The notes: generated by a model from the letters alone, not told the origin. A stretch of 28,402 nucleotides of DNA from Alectryocaccomicrobium faecavium (GCA_018713425.1 DVOT01000146.1:1-28402); one strand, 5' to 3'; positions 8,023 through 16,117 are shown, counted from the stretch's first letter. A program made the numbers and translations.

Positions 8023-10164
8023 TCAACTTTTGTATTTCTTGGCGATGATCAAGCCTATAGCCAGAATGGCGGCCGAAGCTCCAATCCAAATCCACCCTTC
8101 CTGCGAGGAAGAAGAAGTCCCCGTCCAGTTTGAGCGGAACGCTCCATCCGGTCCCTGCGCCCCGCCGCCGGAAGGACGGCTGGCGCCGGCGTCTTCCGCC
8201 GTGGCGGAATCCGCAGCGGGCGTCGTTTCGGTTTGCTCGCTGGAAGGCGGCGCGGAAAATCCCCCCGAAAATTCCTCCGGAAGACTGGATGGATCAAAAT
8301 CTTCCGGTAGACCGGAAAAATCGAAACCATCCGGCGCGTTTCCCGCGGACGCGGCCGGCTCATCCTGGGCTGCATCCTCCCCAGCCTCCTGGGGCGCGGC
8401 ATCCGCCGCATCCGTGGAAGGCTCACTGGTTGCCGTTCCATTCTGCCCCGCCGCCTGCGCACTGGCATTGTCAGGAACCTCAGTCCCCGGGGCGTTGCCA
8501 AAGTCCGCGCCGTCAAATCCTTCCATGCCGCCCGGCATGCTGGGCCTATCGCCGCCAAAGCCGCCCATGCCGCTCATGGAGCCCATATCGGAAAGCGTAA
8601 TGCCCGAAGCATCCACATAGCTCATATTCTCCGTGGTTTCCCCATTTTCCAGTTGCAGGGAAATGCTTTCGCTGCGCATGCTGCAAAATTGGCGAAGGGT
8701 TTCCACGCCCAATTCGAATTCCTCATAGGTGTAGAAAGCCGTGGGGTCTTTTGCCACGTAGGACTTTATCAGATTGTACGCGTCGTCGATGATACCCTGA
8801 ATATCCACGCTGCTCAAAAACTCCGCAAAATACTGGTGATACAGCGCCGTATATTCTTCATCCTCAAAAATCCAATTCAGCATCGGCCTGTCGGAAGATC
8901 CGCCAGACACCGGGGAATCGATCGGTGTGTTGACCGTACTCGTAGCGTTCATGGCGCTAAACGTGCCAAAGCTGAGGTTATAATCCCACGGGATCATGGC
9001 AAGCTGCCCATCTTTTTCGTAGAGATAGTAGTTGTGGACCATCATGCCCGTATAGCTGTCGTCGTTGCAAACATAGTTGTGCACCACAAAATAGCGAATC
9101 ACCTGTTCGACATCCACGACGGATTCTATCTCTTCGTTGGCCGACAGCTTTTTCAGCGACGCAATCAAGCGGTGCTGGTCCGCTTCGGTAATATCCGTTT
9201 TGGCGTTGTTCCAAATGTTGGAATAGCTATCCAGTTCATCATCGATGTATTGCAGCTTCACATCGGAAGACCCCATGCCAAAGCTGAACCCACCGCCGCC
9301 AAACATCTCAGAAGGATCGAAATCTTCGGGAATACCGGCGGGGCTGTCGCCATCGCCCGTTTCACTTCCCTCAAAAGAAGGCATATCCGAAGGCATATTG
9401 GGTGGCTGGCCGCCGCCAAAAATCGCGGAAGGATCCCATTCGCCGGCGGCATCGCCCGATGCGGAAGCGTCCTGCGAATTTCCGCCAAAGTCAAAACCCA
9501 AATCGTTTATGTCAAAGTCCCCGCCGTTGCCGCGCCCGCCGCCAAAGCTCATGCTGTCCGGCTTATACAGTTCGCCATAGTTCGAGCCGTAGTTGCGCTC
9601 CAAAAATGCTTCTTCCACGCCTTCCACGGCCACGTACAGTCCCCAGTCCTCGCCGTTGACCGTGATATAAACGTAGCTGCACAAGGACGAATTCACCCCG
9701 AATTCGTTCATCATGGTATAGACCAGATAGTCCTTCATCATGGTGGAATCCTGAATCAAGTTGTTCAGGCTCAGCTTATCCAGCCCATAATACGATTTGG
9801 TGCTGTCGTAATGGTCGAACTCAATCTTAAAACTGTAGCGCTCGCTGCCGAGCGAGGCCACCGTGGACAGGGAGGTGTTGCCCTTTGCCCGAATGCCCAC
9901 GTTTTTATAGGCTTCGCCGTCGATCACCACATTGGCCGCATAATATTCTTCACTGGTGGCATTGGCAATGAATGTATCCCAGTCGTCCATCACAATATCG
10001 ATGGAATGGACCTTTGTGGCGTCGAACAATCTGCTCTCGTAGCCCATGGTGCGTTCCATTGCCGCGATACCAATCCAATTCCCATTCATAAACAGAATGG
10101 TGACGGCCAGGACCAGCGCGGTGATACTCCATGCAACCCGCTCAAAATATTTGCTTCCCGACAT
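8023..10164 (-). CDS. CotH-family protein kinase, membrane-anchored at both ends
   Basis: A 713-residue CotH-like atypical kinase. Family members such as Bacillus CotH phosphorylate spore coat proteins, and others act at the cell surface. A membrane helix (about 9-30) precedes the kinase fold: 'VGIRAKGNTS' (89-98), Lys113 in 'SFKIEFD', and a C-lobe with 'VCNDDSYTG' (365-373) and 'MIPWDYNLSFG' (390-400), the catalytic and metal-binding Asp positions of the family. Two low-complexity regions break the fold. One is a Gly/Ser/Asp insert at about 203-302, the other an Ala/Ser/Glu/Pro-rich tail at about 518-688; both contain a repeated 'DPS' unit such as 'EDFDPSEMFGGG'. The end is a second membrane helix (about 690-708) followed by KKYKS. 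It starts 3 bases after the DUF4956 gene. If the middle faces outside, the enzyme is extracytoplasmic, which is inference. The real substrate is unknown. Confidence 0.9.
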   Translation of the reverse strand: MSGSKYFERVAWSITALVLAVTILFMNGNWIGIAAMERTMGYESRLFDATKVHSIDIVMDDWDTFIANATSEEYYAANVVIDGEAYKNVGIRAKGNTSLSTVASLGSERYSFKIEFDHYDSTKSYYGLDKLSLNNLIQDSTMMKDYLVYTMMNEFGVNSSLCSYVYITVNGEDWGLYVAVEGVEEAFLERNYGSNYGELYKPDSMSFGGGRGNGGDFDINDLGFDFGGNSQDASASGDAAGEWDPSAIFGGGQPPNMPSDMPSFEGSETGDGDSPAGIPEDFDPSEMFGGGGFSFGMGSSDVKLQYIDDELDSYSNIWNNAKTDITEADQHRLIASLKKLSANEEIESVVDVEQVIRYFVVHNYVCNDDSYTGMMVHNYYLYEKDGQLAMIPWDYNLSFGTFSAMNATSTVNTPIDSPVSGGSSDRPMLNWIFEDEEYTALYHQYFAEFLSSVDIQGIIDDAYNLIKSYVAKDPTAFYTYEEFELGVETLRQFCSMRSESISLQLENGETTENMSYVDASGITLSDMGSMSGMGGFGGDRPSMPGGMEGFDGADFGNAPGTEVPDNASAQAAGQNGTATSEPSTDAADAAPQEAGEDAAQDEPAASAGNAPDGFDFSGLPEDFDPSSLPEEFSGGFSAPPSSEQTETTPAADSATAEDAGASRPSGGGAQGPDGAFRSNWTGTSSSSQEGWIWIGASAAILAIGLIIAKKYKS

Positions 10165-10167
10165 AGT

Positions 10168-10839
10168 TTACCCCATATATTCGCCGTTGTACGAAACGAT
10201 CACCGCGCTGTTAACGCCCGGCATTTCGGAAAGGATGTTGATAAAATCCGTGTCATCCTTTTTCAGCCGCACCTCAACGTTCAATTCGATGGCTCCTTTA
10301 ACGGCGGATTTGCTCTTCACGGTCGTGCGGGTAGCGTTTTTATCGAGAAACTCCTTTGCCTTCACTTCCGCATCGTGATCGGCGCAGCTGAGCACCACCA
10401 TATAGGGATGCGCATTGGACGTTTTGTTCACGAACAGCAGCAAAATGATGCCGATGCATACGCTGCCAATGATGGCCAGAGGAATCATGCCTGCCGCCAA
10501 GATGATCCCCGCGCCAATGGACCAGAACAAAAAGGCAATGTCCAGCGGGTCTTTGATTGCGGTGCGGAAGCGCACAATGGACAGCGCGCCCACCATGCCG
10601 AGGGACAGCACGACATTGGAAGTTACCGCGAGAATGACGGTGGCCGTGATCATGGTCAGCGCGATCAAAGTGGTGCCAAAGCCCGCGGAATACATCACGC
10701 CCCGGTAGGTCTTTTTGTAAATCAAAAAAATGAATACCCCTATGCCAAAGGACAGAACGATGGTCAAAACCATGTCAAGCACGCTGATAGAAGAAACATT
10801 TTCCAAAAAACTCGATTTGAAGATATCGCTAAACGTCAT
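10168..10839 (-). CDS. DUF4956 family membrane protein
   Basis: A 223-residue integral membrane protein of unknown function. About four hydrophobic segments lie in the first 137 residues (roughly 21-41, 52-72, 75-90 and 103-137). The family signature 'GMVGALSIVRFRTAIKDPLD' spans about 81-100, between the third and fourth segments, with conserved Arg residues that could sit in or near the membrane. The last 80 residues form a soluble alpha/beta domain ('YMVVLSCADHDAEVKAKEFL' and 'ELNVEVRLKKDDTDFINILS') that resembles small regulatory ferredoxin-like folds. It lies between the VTC and CotH genes, 3 bases from the latter. This family is often found beside VTC and CotH genes, so a shared job is likely. 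A transport or scaffold role for a phosphate polymer is speculation. Confidence 0.9.
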   Translation of the reverse strand: MTFSDIFKSSFLENVSSISVLDMVLTIVLSFGIGVFIFLIYKKTYRGVMYSAGFGTTLIALTMITATVILAVTSNVVLSLGMVGALSIVRFRTAIKDPLDIAFLFWSIGAGIILAAGMIPLAIIGSVCIGIILLLFVNKTSNAHPYMVVLSCADHDAEVKAKEFLDKNATRTTVKSKSAVKGAIELNVEVRLKKDDTDFINILSEMPGVNSAVIVSYNGEYMG

Positions 10840-10867
10840 CGAAGGTTTTCTCCTTCCATTTCATTCT

Positions 10868-11539
10868 TTAATCATACATCCGGCAGGCGGCGTATTTGGA
10901 ATACGCGCTGCTGCACCTGTCCCCCAATTGCACCATATCACGAATGGCATCGGGCAGGTAATTGTCCCATTTCACTTCCAGAATGCAGGGCGAATCCGGA
11001 ACGGGAACGGTGGCGCAATGGGGATTGAGAAAATCGGTGCTGCGCAGCGCCGTGCGGATATGGGAATCCAGCGTCACGCGCACATTGCCGGGGCTAAACA
11101 CAAAGGCTTTGCGCGTGTAGTCTACAATGGCCTTTGCCGCCAACCCCTCGCTGCAAATTCTGGAATAGAACCCCAAAATCACGTTGTTCGCGCTTTCCGC
11201 CATCCAGCGGACGTCGCCGCCGGCAATTCGCCGGGCCTGTTCCGGCGTCAGCAAAGCCGAATCCTTATGGCCAAGCGCGCCCCGTTTGAACTTCCGCTCC
11301 AAATGGATGACGGATGGATCGTTGTTATATAGGCGAATGCGGTATTTCTCCCGCACATACACGCCATCCAGCTTTTCCCGCAGCGCCTTATCCTCCAGAT
11401 TGTCAAAATACAGGCTGCGAACTTCATATTCTCCGTTTGGCGCGTGGCAATCCGGCGCCATCACGGCCCCCAGCCTTTGCCGCAGGATCAGCATATCCAG
11501 GTTGCTGATCTTATGCTTTACCTCATGTCTAAACTGCAA
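10868..11539 (-). CDS. VTC-domain protein (polyphosphate polymerase-like)
   Basis: A 223-residue stand-alone VTC domain, the fold that in eukaryotes makes polyphosphate from ATP inside a basic tunnel. The pattern of charged strands is intact: 'QFRHEVKHKI' (2-11), 'VRSLYFDN' (40-47), 'REKYRIRLYN' (63-72), 'IHLERKFK' (78-85), 'VDYTRKAF' (139-146), 'RVTLDSHIRT' (154-163) and 'ILEVKWDNYLPDAIRD' (186-201). These supply the Arg/Lys tunnel and the metal-binding Glu residues. The start is a TTG at 11539 with AAAGGAGG just upstream; the frame runs 40 codons further but that part crosses the terminator of the two-component operon and is not expected to be translated. No SPX or membrane domain is attached, so membrane coupling would depend on the DUF4956 partner. 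Polymerase activity is inferred from the fold. Confidence 0.9.
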   Translation of the reverse strand: MQFRHEVKHKISNLDMLILRQRLGAVMAPDCHAPNGEYEVRSLYFDNLEDKALREKLDGVYVREKYRIRLYNNDPSVIHLERKFKRGALGHKDSALLTPEQARRIAGGDVRWMAESANNVILGFYSRICSEGLAAKAIVDYTRKAFVFSPGNVRVTLDSHIRTALRSTDFLNPHCATVPVPDSPCILEVKWDNYLPDAIRDMVQLGDRCSSAYSKYAACRMYD

Positions 11540-11563
11540 TCGGCTCTCCTCCTTTCTGTGCGC

Positions 11564-11569
11564 ATTATA
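11564..11569 (-). promoter_or_regulatory. Candidate -10 box for the VTC-DUF4956-CotH operon
   Basis: A perfect TATAAT on the minus strand lies between the terminator of the two-component genes and the VTC start, about 9 bases before the AAAGGAGG site. No good -35 hexamer is visible at 16-18 bases, so the promoter may need an activator, which would fit control by the adjacent response regulator. That last point is inference. Confidence 0.4.
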
Positions 11570-11594
11570 ATCAGCAAACCTATGACCGGCATTA

Positions 11595-11631
11595 GAAAAA
11601 CCCCTCCGCTTATGAACGCCTGCGGAAGGGT
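11595..11631 (-). terminator. Intrinsic terminator after the two-component operon
   Basis: On the minus strand ACCCTTCCGC pairs with GCGGAGGGGT (10 base pairs, one G-U) around a 12-base loop and runs into TTTTTC. It separates the kinase gene from the VTC gene 25 bases after the kinase stop codon, so the effector operon is either separately promoted or expressed by read-through. Confidence 0.8.
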
Positions 11632-11655
11632 CTGTGAACAATCTATGAAATCTCA

Positions 11656-12864
11656 TCAAAATCGCGCGGTAAAGCGAATTTTTCCCGCGGCTGGATACTC
11701 CGCTGCCAGCGTCCCGCCAAAGGTTTCCGCGATGGCGCGGGCGGCGGAAAGCCCAATTCCATATCCGGAAGAGGGATCGCTTTGCGTTCTGGCGCCATCT
11801 CCCCGGTAAAACCGCTCAAAGAGGCGCTCCGGATCGGCAGCAAGGGGCGCGCACGTATTTTCTTCCACAATTTTCACATGGCCGCCCTCTTCCGCCAGGG
11901 AGAATTGCATTTCGCCGCCCGCCGGGGTGTATTTGGCCGCGTTGTCCAGCAAAATCGAGATCATTTGCGAAAAGGTATCCCTGTGTACTTGCAGAAAGAC
12001 GCCCTCCTGCACCTTTGTGGATAGCGCGATTTGCTTTTGCGCCAGGGAATCCTCGTAGGTCGCCAGCATTCCGCCTGTCAACTCGCTGATGTTCACCGTT
12101 TCTGTGGGCAGCTTCGTTTCCTCATCCAGCTTGGCGAGGGTCAAGAGGTTCGTCATCAGCAGATTCAGCCGCTGTGTCTGCATCCGGATGTTCTTGCTAT
12201 ATTTGGTTTCGCCATGGATCAGCGTGGCGGCATCGTTGTTGGATTGAATGATCGAAAGAGGCGTTTTCAGTTCATGCCCCGCGTTGGTGATGAATTGCTT
12301 TTGCTTTTCCATGCCCGCCAGGATGGGCCGGACCACCCGGCCGGAAAGCAAAATCACAAACAGGAAAATCGCAAGCCAGCAAACCAGCGCAATGGCGGAA
12401 GAGATGCTGAGCACCATGGCAAACGTTCCCCATTGGCCGGATGTATCCAGAAAAAAGATCAGGCGTTCCGCGCCGAGTTGTTTGACCTCATATTTGTACG
12501 GGCCGGTCTTTCCGGCGGCGTCCGTAATGAGCGCGGCATATTGCGCCGCTTCCTCCGCGCTGATCGAAGAGATTTGCTCCACGTCAACATCCAGAACCTT
12601 GCCGTCCCCATCCACATGGACGACAAAAAAGCGGGCGGACTGGAGCGTATCCATGTTCATCGGCGGCAAAAATGGTTTGGGAGCGGGTAGCGCCTCCCGG
12701 GAAACGTCCCCGCCGCCATTGGCGAGGGCATGCAAAACCGCGCTGGACTGGCCATCCAAAGCGACCCAGCTCAAGCCGCTAATCGCGCCAATCAGCACCA
12801 CCAGCAGAATGGTCACGGCGAGCATGGCAAAAAGAATGAATTTTTTGCGCAGGGTTTTCTTCAT
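11656..12864 (-). CDS. Sensor histidine kinase next to the VTC/CotH operon
   Basis: A 402-residue membrane histidine kinase. Membrane helices at about 9-32 and 150-174 enclose a sensor region of about 115 residues outside the cell. There is no clear HAMP; the second helix runs almost directly into the phosphoacceptor helix. His197 lies in 'ITNAGHELKTPLSII'. The N box is 'MISILLDNAAKYTPAGG', then 'LFERFYRGD' and the G2 box 'GYGIGLSAARAIAETFGG'. The usual DxGxG box is replaced by 'VKIVEENTC', a form known from some Bacillota kinases of this type. The start codon overlaps the stop of the response regulator in ATGA. The frame is open 46 codons further upstream but that overlaps the regulator and lacks a binding site. 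Its signal is probably related to the envelope, which is inference. Confidence 0.93.
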   Translation of the reverse strand: MKKTLRKKFILFAMLAVTILLVVLIGAISGLSWVALDGQSSAVLHALANGGGDVSREALPAPKPFLPPMNMDTLQSARFFVVHVDGDGKVLDVDVEQISSISAEEAAQYAALITDAAGKTGPYKYEVKQLGAERLIFFLDTSGQWGTFAMVLSISSAIALVCWLAIFLFVILLSGRVVRPILAGMEKQKQFITNAGHELKTPLSIIQSNNDAATLIHGETKYSKNIRMQTQRLNLLMTNLLTLAKLDEETKLPTETVNISELTGGMLATYEDSLAQKQIALSTKVQEGVFLQVHRDTFSQMISILLDNAAKYTPAGGEMQFSLAEEGGHVKIVEENTCAPLAADPERLFERFYRGDGARTQSDPSSGYGIGLSAARAIAETFGGTLAAEYPAAGKIRFTARF

Positions 12865-13535
12865 AGCGGATTCTCCAGGCGATAGCCGATGTTGCGCTTG
12901 GATACGATCCTGACCGAGGAATTCATGGCGGCAAGCCTTTTGCGGAGGTAGGAAATATACAGCCAAACGCTGTTGATGTCCGTTTCCGCGTCGTATCCCC
13001 ACGCCTTGACCAAAAGATCTTCCGTGGAAAGAAATATGTTGTGGTTTGCCATCAGCTGCTCCATCAGGCGGTATTCCTGCTTGGGCAGCACAAATTCCAT
13101 CCCCCTGCAGCCCAGCGTGCTGGACTGGATGTTCAGCGTCAAATCCCCAAATGAGAGCAGATCGGGATGAAATTCCTCGCGCCGCCGGAGCATGGCGCGC
13201 ACGCGCGCCAACAGCTCGCCCATGTCAAAAGGCTTGGGAAGATAGTCGTCCGCTCCGGCATCCAGCCCGCGGATGCGATCCTCAACCTGCGTCTTTGCCG
13301 TGAGCAGGAGGATTGGCGCTTTGTAGCCATTTTTCCGCAAAGCGGAAAGAACGTCGATCCCATCCCGGCCCGGCATCATAACGTCCAAAATAACGCCGTC
13401 ATAATTGCCGGAAAGCGCGTAAGCATAAGCGTCCTCGCCATCGTACACGGCGTCAACGATGTATTTGTGATACGTCAAGATATCCACCACCGCTTCGGAA
13501 AGCGACCGTTCGTCCTCAGCATACAGCAGTTTCAT
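12861..13535 (-). CDS. OmpR/PhoB-type response regulator next to the VTC/CotH operon
   Basis: A 224-residue response regulator. The receiver has the acidic pair in 'YAEDER' (about 5-10), phosphoacceptor Asp51 in 'GVILDVMMPGRDG', Thr in 'LLLTAKT' and Lys in 'DDYLPKPF'. The C-terminal winged-helix domain contains 'PKQEYRLMEQLMANHNIFLS' and ends 'VRIVSKRNIGYRLENPL'. AAGGAGGT stands ahead of the ATG at 13535. It is the first gene of the two-component operon and is divergent from the secreted 753-residue protein. Likely targets are its own promoter region, that of the VTC operon and perhaps the divergent gene; this is inferred from position only. Confidence 0.95.
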   Translation of the reverse strand: MKLLYAEDERSLSEAVVDILTYHKYIVDAVYDGEDAYAYALSGNYDGVILDVMMPGRDGIDVLSALRKNGYKAPILLLTAKTQVEDRIRGLDAGADDYLPKPFDMGELLARVRAMLRRREEFHPDLLSFGDLTLNIQSSTLGCRGMEFVLPKQEYRLMEQLMANHNIFLSTEDLLVKAWGYDAETDINSVWLYISYLRKRLAAMNSSVRIVSKRNIGYRLENPL

Positions 13536-13604
13536 GGGAACCTCCTTGCGGAAAACAATGGCGTTTGTAAAATTGTATCATGCAAACGTAAAAACTTCTC
13601 GCTG

Positions 13605-13616
13605 TTCCCATGGGAA
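13605..13616. promoter_or_regulatory. Palindrome TTCCCATGGGAA in the divergent 13536-13779 region
   Basis: A perfect 12-base palindrome sits between the response regulator gene and the divergent secreted-protein gene, and an ATGGGAA half-copy overlaps the regulator start (13534-13540). A CGTTTG/CAAACG inverted pair (about 13562-13588) lies nearby, flanking ATTGTA, which reads as a TACAAT -10-like box for the regulator. These are candidate operator elements; none is proven. Confidence 0.3.
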
Positions 13617-13779
13617 AGAAGGGAAATTTGGTGGTATCGCTGCGAAGAATTTCCCCGGCAAACACCTTATAACAAATTCGCGAAAATGCAACTTTGCTCT
13701 TGCCAATTTCGTCCAATCCTCGATGACCTTCCCTTCGCAGGCGCAATTTCCATCCATCCAGAAAAGAGGAGGAAGACGA

Positions 13780-16041
13780 ATGAAACGAAGCTTCGCCATG
13801 ATTTTGCTGCTATGCCTTTTGCTCTCCCCTGCAGCCTGGGCGACGGAAAGCGAAATCCTGCTCAGCACCGCGACGGAAAAAACGGATTTCCTAGGCATAA
13901 GCAGCGTCGCTTGCCTGGAAAATACCATTTACGCATTGACCTACGACGCGCTCTACACGCTCGACGAAAGCGGTGATTCCACTCGCTGGAAGCTGGATAC
14001 AGCCACCCTCATTCCACAAGGCGCGGGCGACGGATTCTTCTCGCCCCTCGCCCTGCTAATCTTCGATGGCGCACCGCACGCGCTGGCGAGCCGCCTGCTC
14101 TATAGCGCGGACCGCGGCGAAATCGATCTGTACGAATTGGGCCTGTACGCTTTGCGCCTGGAAGAAGCCGCCCAAGCCGTAGAATTCGAATTGACTTTGC
14201 CGCTGGAAACGGACGACTGGGTTTCGTATGACAATGGACAAGCCAATCTAGAGTTCCCCGCACAACGCTTTTTCTCCACGGGCGATTCGCTGTATGGCGT
14301 GCCCCGCTTTCTGGGTGCGGGAGAGAGCCTGCTGCGCTTTAGCCTTACCGACGGCACGCTCGAAACCATTGCCACGCCGCAGGGGGCCAGCCAAATTCTG
14401 CCTTACCAGGAAGGGAAACTGCTCGTGCAGATGGGCAATCCCGCCATGCTGCAGGATATGTCGCTGGCCGAATGGTCGCCGGACACCGGCGATGTGCAGA
14501 CGCTTTGCTCTCTGCCTGCGGAATGGGAAGAAGCGCCCGGTTATCTGTATTTCCACGCGGCGGAAAACGCGGTATATTTGGCATATGACGGCGAACTGTA
14601 CCGCATGCAGGATATGGATGCGGACAACCTGACAGTGCTGGGATTCTCCAGCGTGCGCCTGGCCGAAACGACGCCCGTCCTGGCTGACGGCAACGCTCTG
14701 GTGGTGGCGGATGCGCAAACGCTCGCCAAAATCCCCCTCGATTCCTCCGCCCAGGAAAGGGAGCAACTCGTGGTATGCGGTTTGTGGCTGGATGACGCGC
14801 GCCTCGCCTTCCTGGCGTCGCATCCGGAAATCGACGTCGTGACGCGGGAGGAAGGCGGTATCGACGTGGCGCAAGCCCTCTCCACGCGGGACGCTTCCAT
14901 CGATGTTTACGCCCTGCCCGTGGAAAGCGCAGATTATGAGGCCGCCTTCAGCCGGGGCTATATGGTCAGCCTTTCCCAGAGCGAAACGCTAAGCGGGCTG
15001 GTCGCTTCGCTCTATCCCCATCTGCGCGAAGCCGTGGCAAAAGATGGCGTGCCACTGGCGGTGCCCGTATTCGTGCAGATCAACAGCAATGCCCCCTCTT
15101 ACGATCCCATTGCCTTTGAAAGCGTCGGCCTCTCGCAGGAGGATGTACCCACAACCTGGCTGGAATTTCTGCGCCTCGTTGCACGCCTGCCGGAGATCCT
15201 GCAGGAATTTGCGGATATCAGCGCCTTCGACCCCAATATGAACGCCCAAACCGCGCGCGCATTTCTGCTAAGCAGCGTCCTGGACGCCTACTGGGAGGTC
15301 AGCGCACAGCCTGGCAATGCCCAAAAACTGGACACGCCCCTCTTCCGCCAGCTCATGGAGGCCTTTGAAGCCATTGATTTTGCGGGACTGAACGCCACGG
15401 GCACGGTTGGCGAAGCCACAAGCGCGCCATTCGTGGAGCACCGTGTGTTGTTTCCCACGCTTTCCGGCAACCGCATCGCGCCCGCGGGCAACACAGAATA
15501 CGCCTTATTCCTGTCCCTCCGCGAAGGAATGGAGCCCGTGTTCCTCACCCGCCTGACAGCCGCCTTTGTGAACCCCTATTCGCAAAACACCCAGGCCGCC
15601 ATCACGTTTCTGGAAACCGCGGTCAACGCGCTGGATAGCGAGCAGCGCATCTGCCTGCTGCCAGAGGAAAACGCGCCGGTGCCCAATCCTCAATACGAGA
15701 CCGAACTGGCGCGGCTCGACGGGCAAATCGCCGCCATGCAAGCGCAATCGCCCGAGACGGACGAAGAACGCCTGCGGTTGGAACAAGAGCTTGCCGCCGC
15801 GCGCAAGCAGCGCGAGCGCTACGCACAAGAAAACCAGTTTTCCCTTTCGACGGAGGACATCGCCGCATTCCGCGCGCTGGATTCCCACTTCGTGCTGGCC
15901 CGCCACCGCTTTGGCCTGGAAAGCAGCCTATCCAGCGCGTTCTATCCCCAAATCGCGCTCTACACGCAGGGCGAATGGGATCTGGAGCGCTTAATTGCCG
16001 AAATCGATCAGCGGCTTGCCATGGCGCAAATGGAAGGATAG
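13780..16041 (+). CDS. Secreted protein with propeller-like N half and solute-binding-like C half
   Basis: A 753-residue exported protein that I do not recognise as a named family. A signal peptide (MKRSFAMILLLCLLL, site AWA-TE near residue 21) has no lipobox. Residues of about 22-320 show repeated short beta-rich units ('CLENTIYALTYDALYTLDES', 'TGDVQTLCSLP', 'AENAVYLAYDGELYRM') like propeller blades. From about 328 the pattern changes to one like a family-1 solute-binding protein: 'LVVCGLWLDDARLAFLASHP', 'IDVYALPVESADY', 'VPTTWLEFLRLVARLPEIL' and late 'ITFLETAVNAL'. A charged coiled coil lies at about 640-685. The start is set by GAGGAGGAAG before the ATG at 13780; earlier in-frame codons lack a binding site. 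No permease or ATPase gene adjoins it. It may act as a surface sensor or ligand-binding partner for the neighbouring two-component system; this is inference. Confidence 0.8.
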   Translation: MKRSFAMILLLCLLLSPAAWATESEILLSTATEKTDFLGISSVACLENTIYALTYDALYTLDESGDSTRWKLDTATLIPQGAGDGFFSPLALLIFDGAPHALASRLLYSADRGEIDLYELGLYALRLEEAAQAVEFELTLPLETDDWVSYDNGQANLEFPAQRFFSTGDSLYGVPRFLGAGESLLRFSLTDGTLETIATPQGASQILPYQEGKLLVQMGNPAMLQDMSLAEWSPDTGDVQTLCSLPAEWEEAPGYLYFHAAENAVYLAYDGELYRMQDMDADNLTVLGFSSVRLAETTPVLADGNALVVADAQTLAKIPLDSSAQEREQLVVCGLWLDDARLAFLASHPEIDVVTREEGGIDVAQALSTRDASIDVYALPVESADYEAAFSRGYMVSLSQSETLSGLVASLYPHLREAVAKDGVPLAVPVFVQINSNAPSYDPIAFESVGLSQEDVPTTWLEFLRLVARLPEILQEFADISAFDPNMNAQTARAFLLSSVLDAYWEVSAQPGNAQKLDTPLFRQLMEAFEAIDFAGLNATGTVGEATSAPFVEHRVLFPTLSGNRIAPAGNTEYALFLSLREGMEPVFLTRLTAAFVNPYSQNTQAAITFLETAVNALDSEQRICLLPEENAPVPNPQYETELARLDGQIAAMQAQSPETDEERLRLEQELAAARKQRERYAQENQFSLSTEDIAAFRALDSHFVLARHRFGLESSLSSAFYPQIALYTQGEWDLERLIAEIDQRLAMAQMEG

Positions 16042-16044
16042 CTG

Positions 16045-16082
16045 TGCCGCGCCGGACTTGCCTGGCGCGCGCGCCCATTTTT
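16045..16082 (+). terminator. Probable terminator after the secreted-protein gene
   Basis: A GC-rich hairpin (CGCGCCGG with CCTGGCGCG, one bulge) just after the stop codon is followed by GCGCCC and ATTTTTG. The stem-to-T distance is a little long, so this is probable but not certain. Confidence 0.5.
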
Positions 16083-16117
16083 GCCTGCGCAACGCCCAAT
16101 GTGCGAAAATTCCCGCC

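Noticed and set aside
8653..11028. Long plus-strand reading frame (791 codons) opposite CotH, DUF4956 and VTC genes
   Set aside because: It spans three genes with clear domains on the other strand and shows no domain of its own.
12865..13002. N-terminal extension of the histidine kinase by 46 codons
   Set aside because: It overlaps the response regulator's coding sequence; the ATGA junction at 12861-12864 with a typical MKKTLRKKF start is far more likely.
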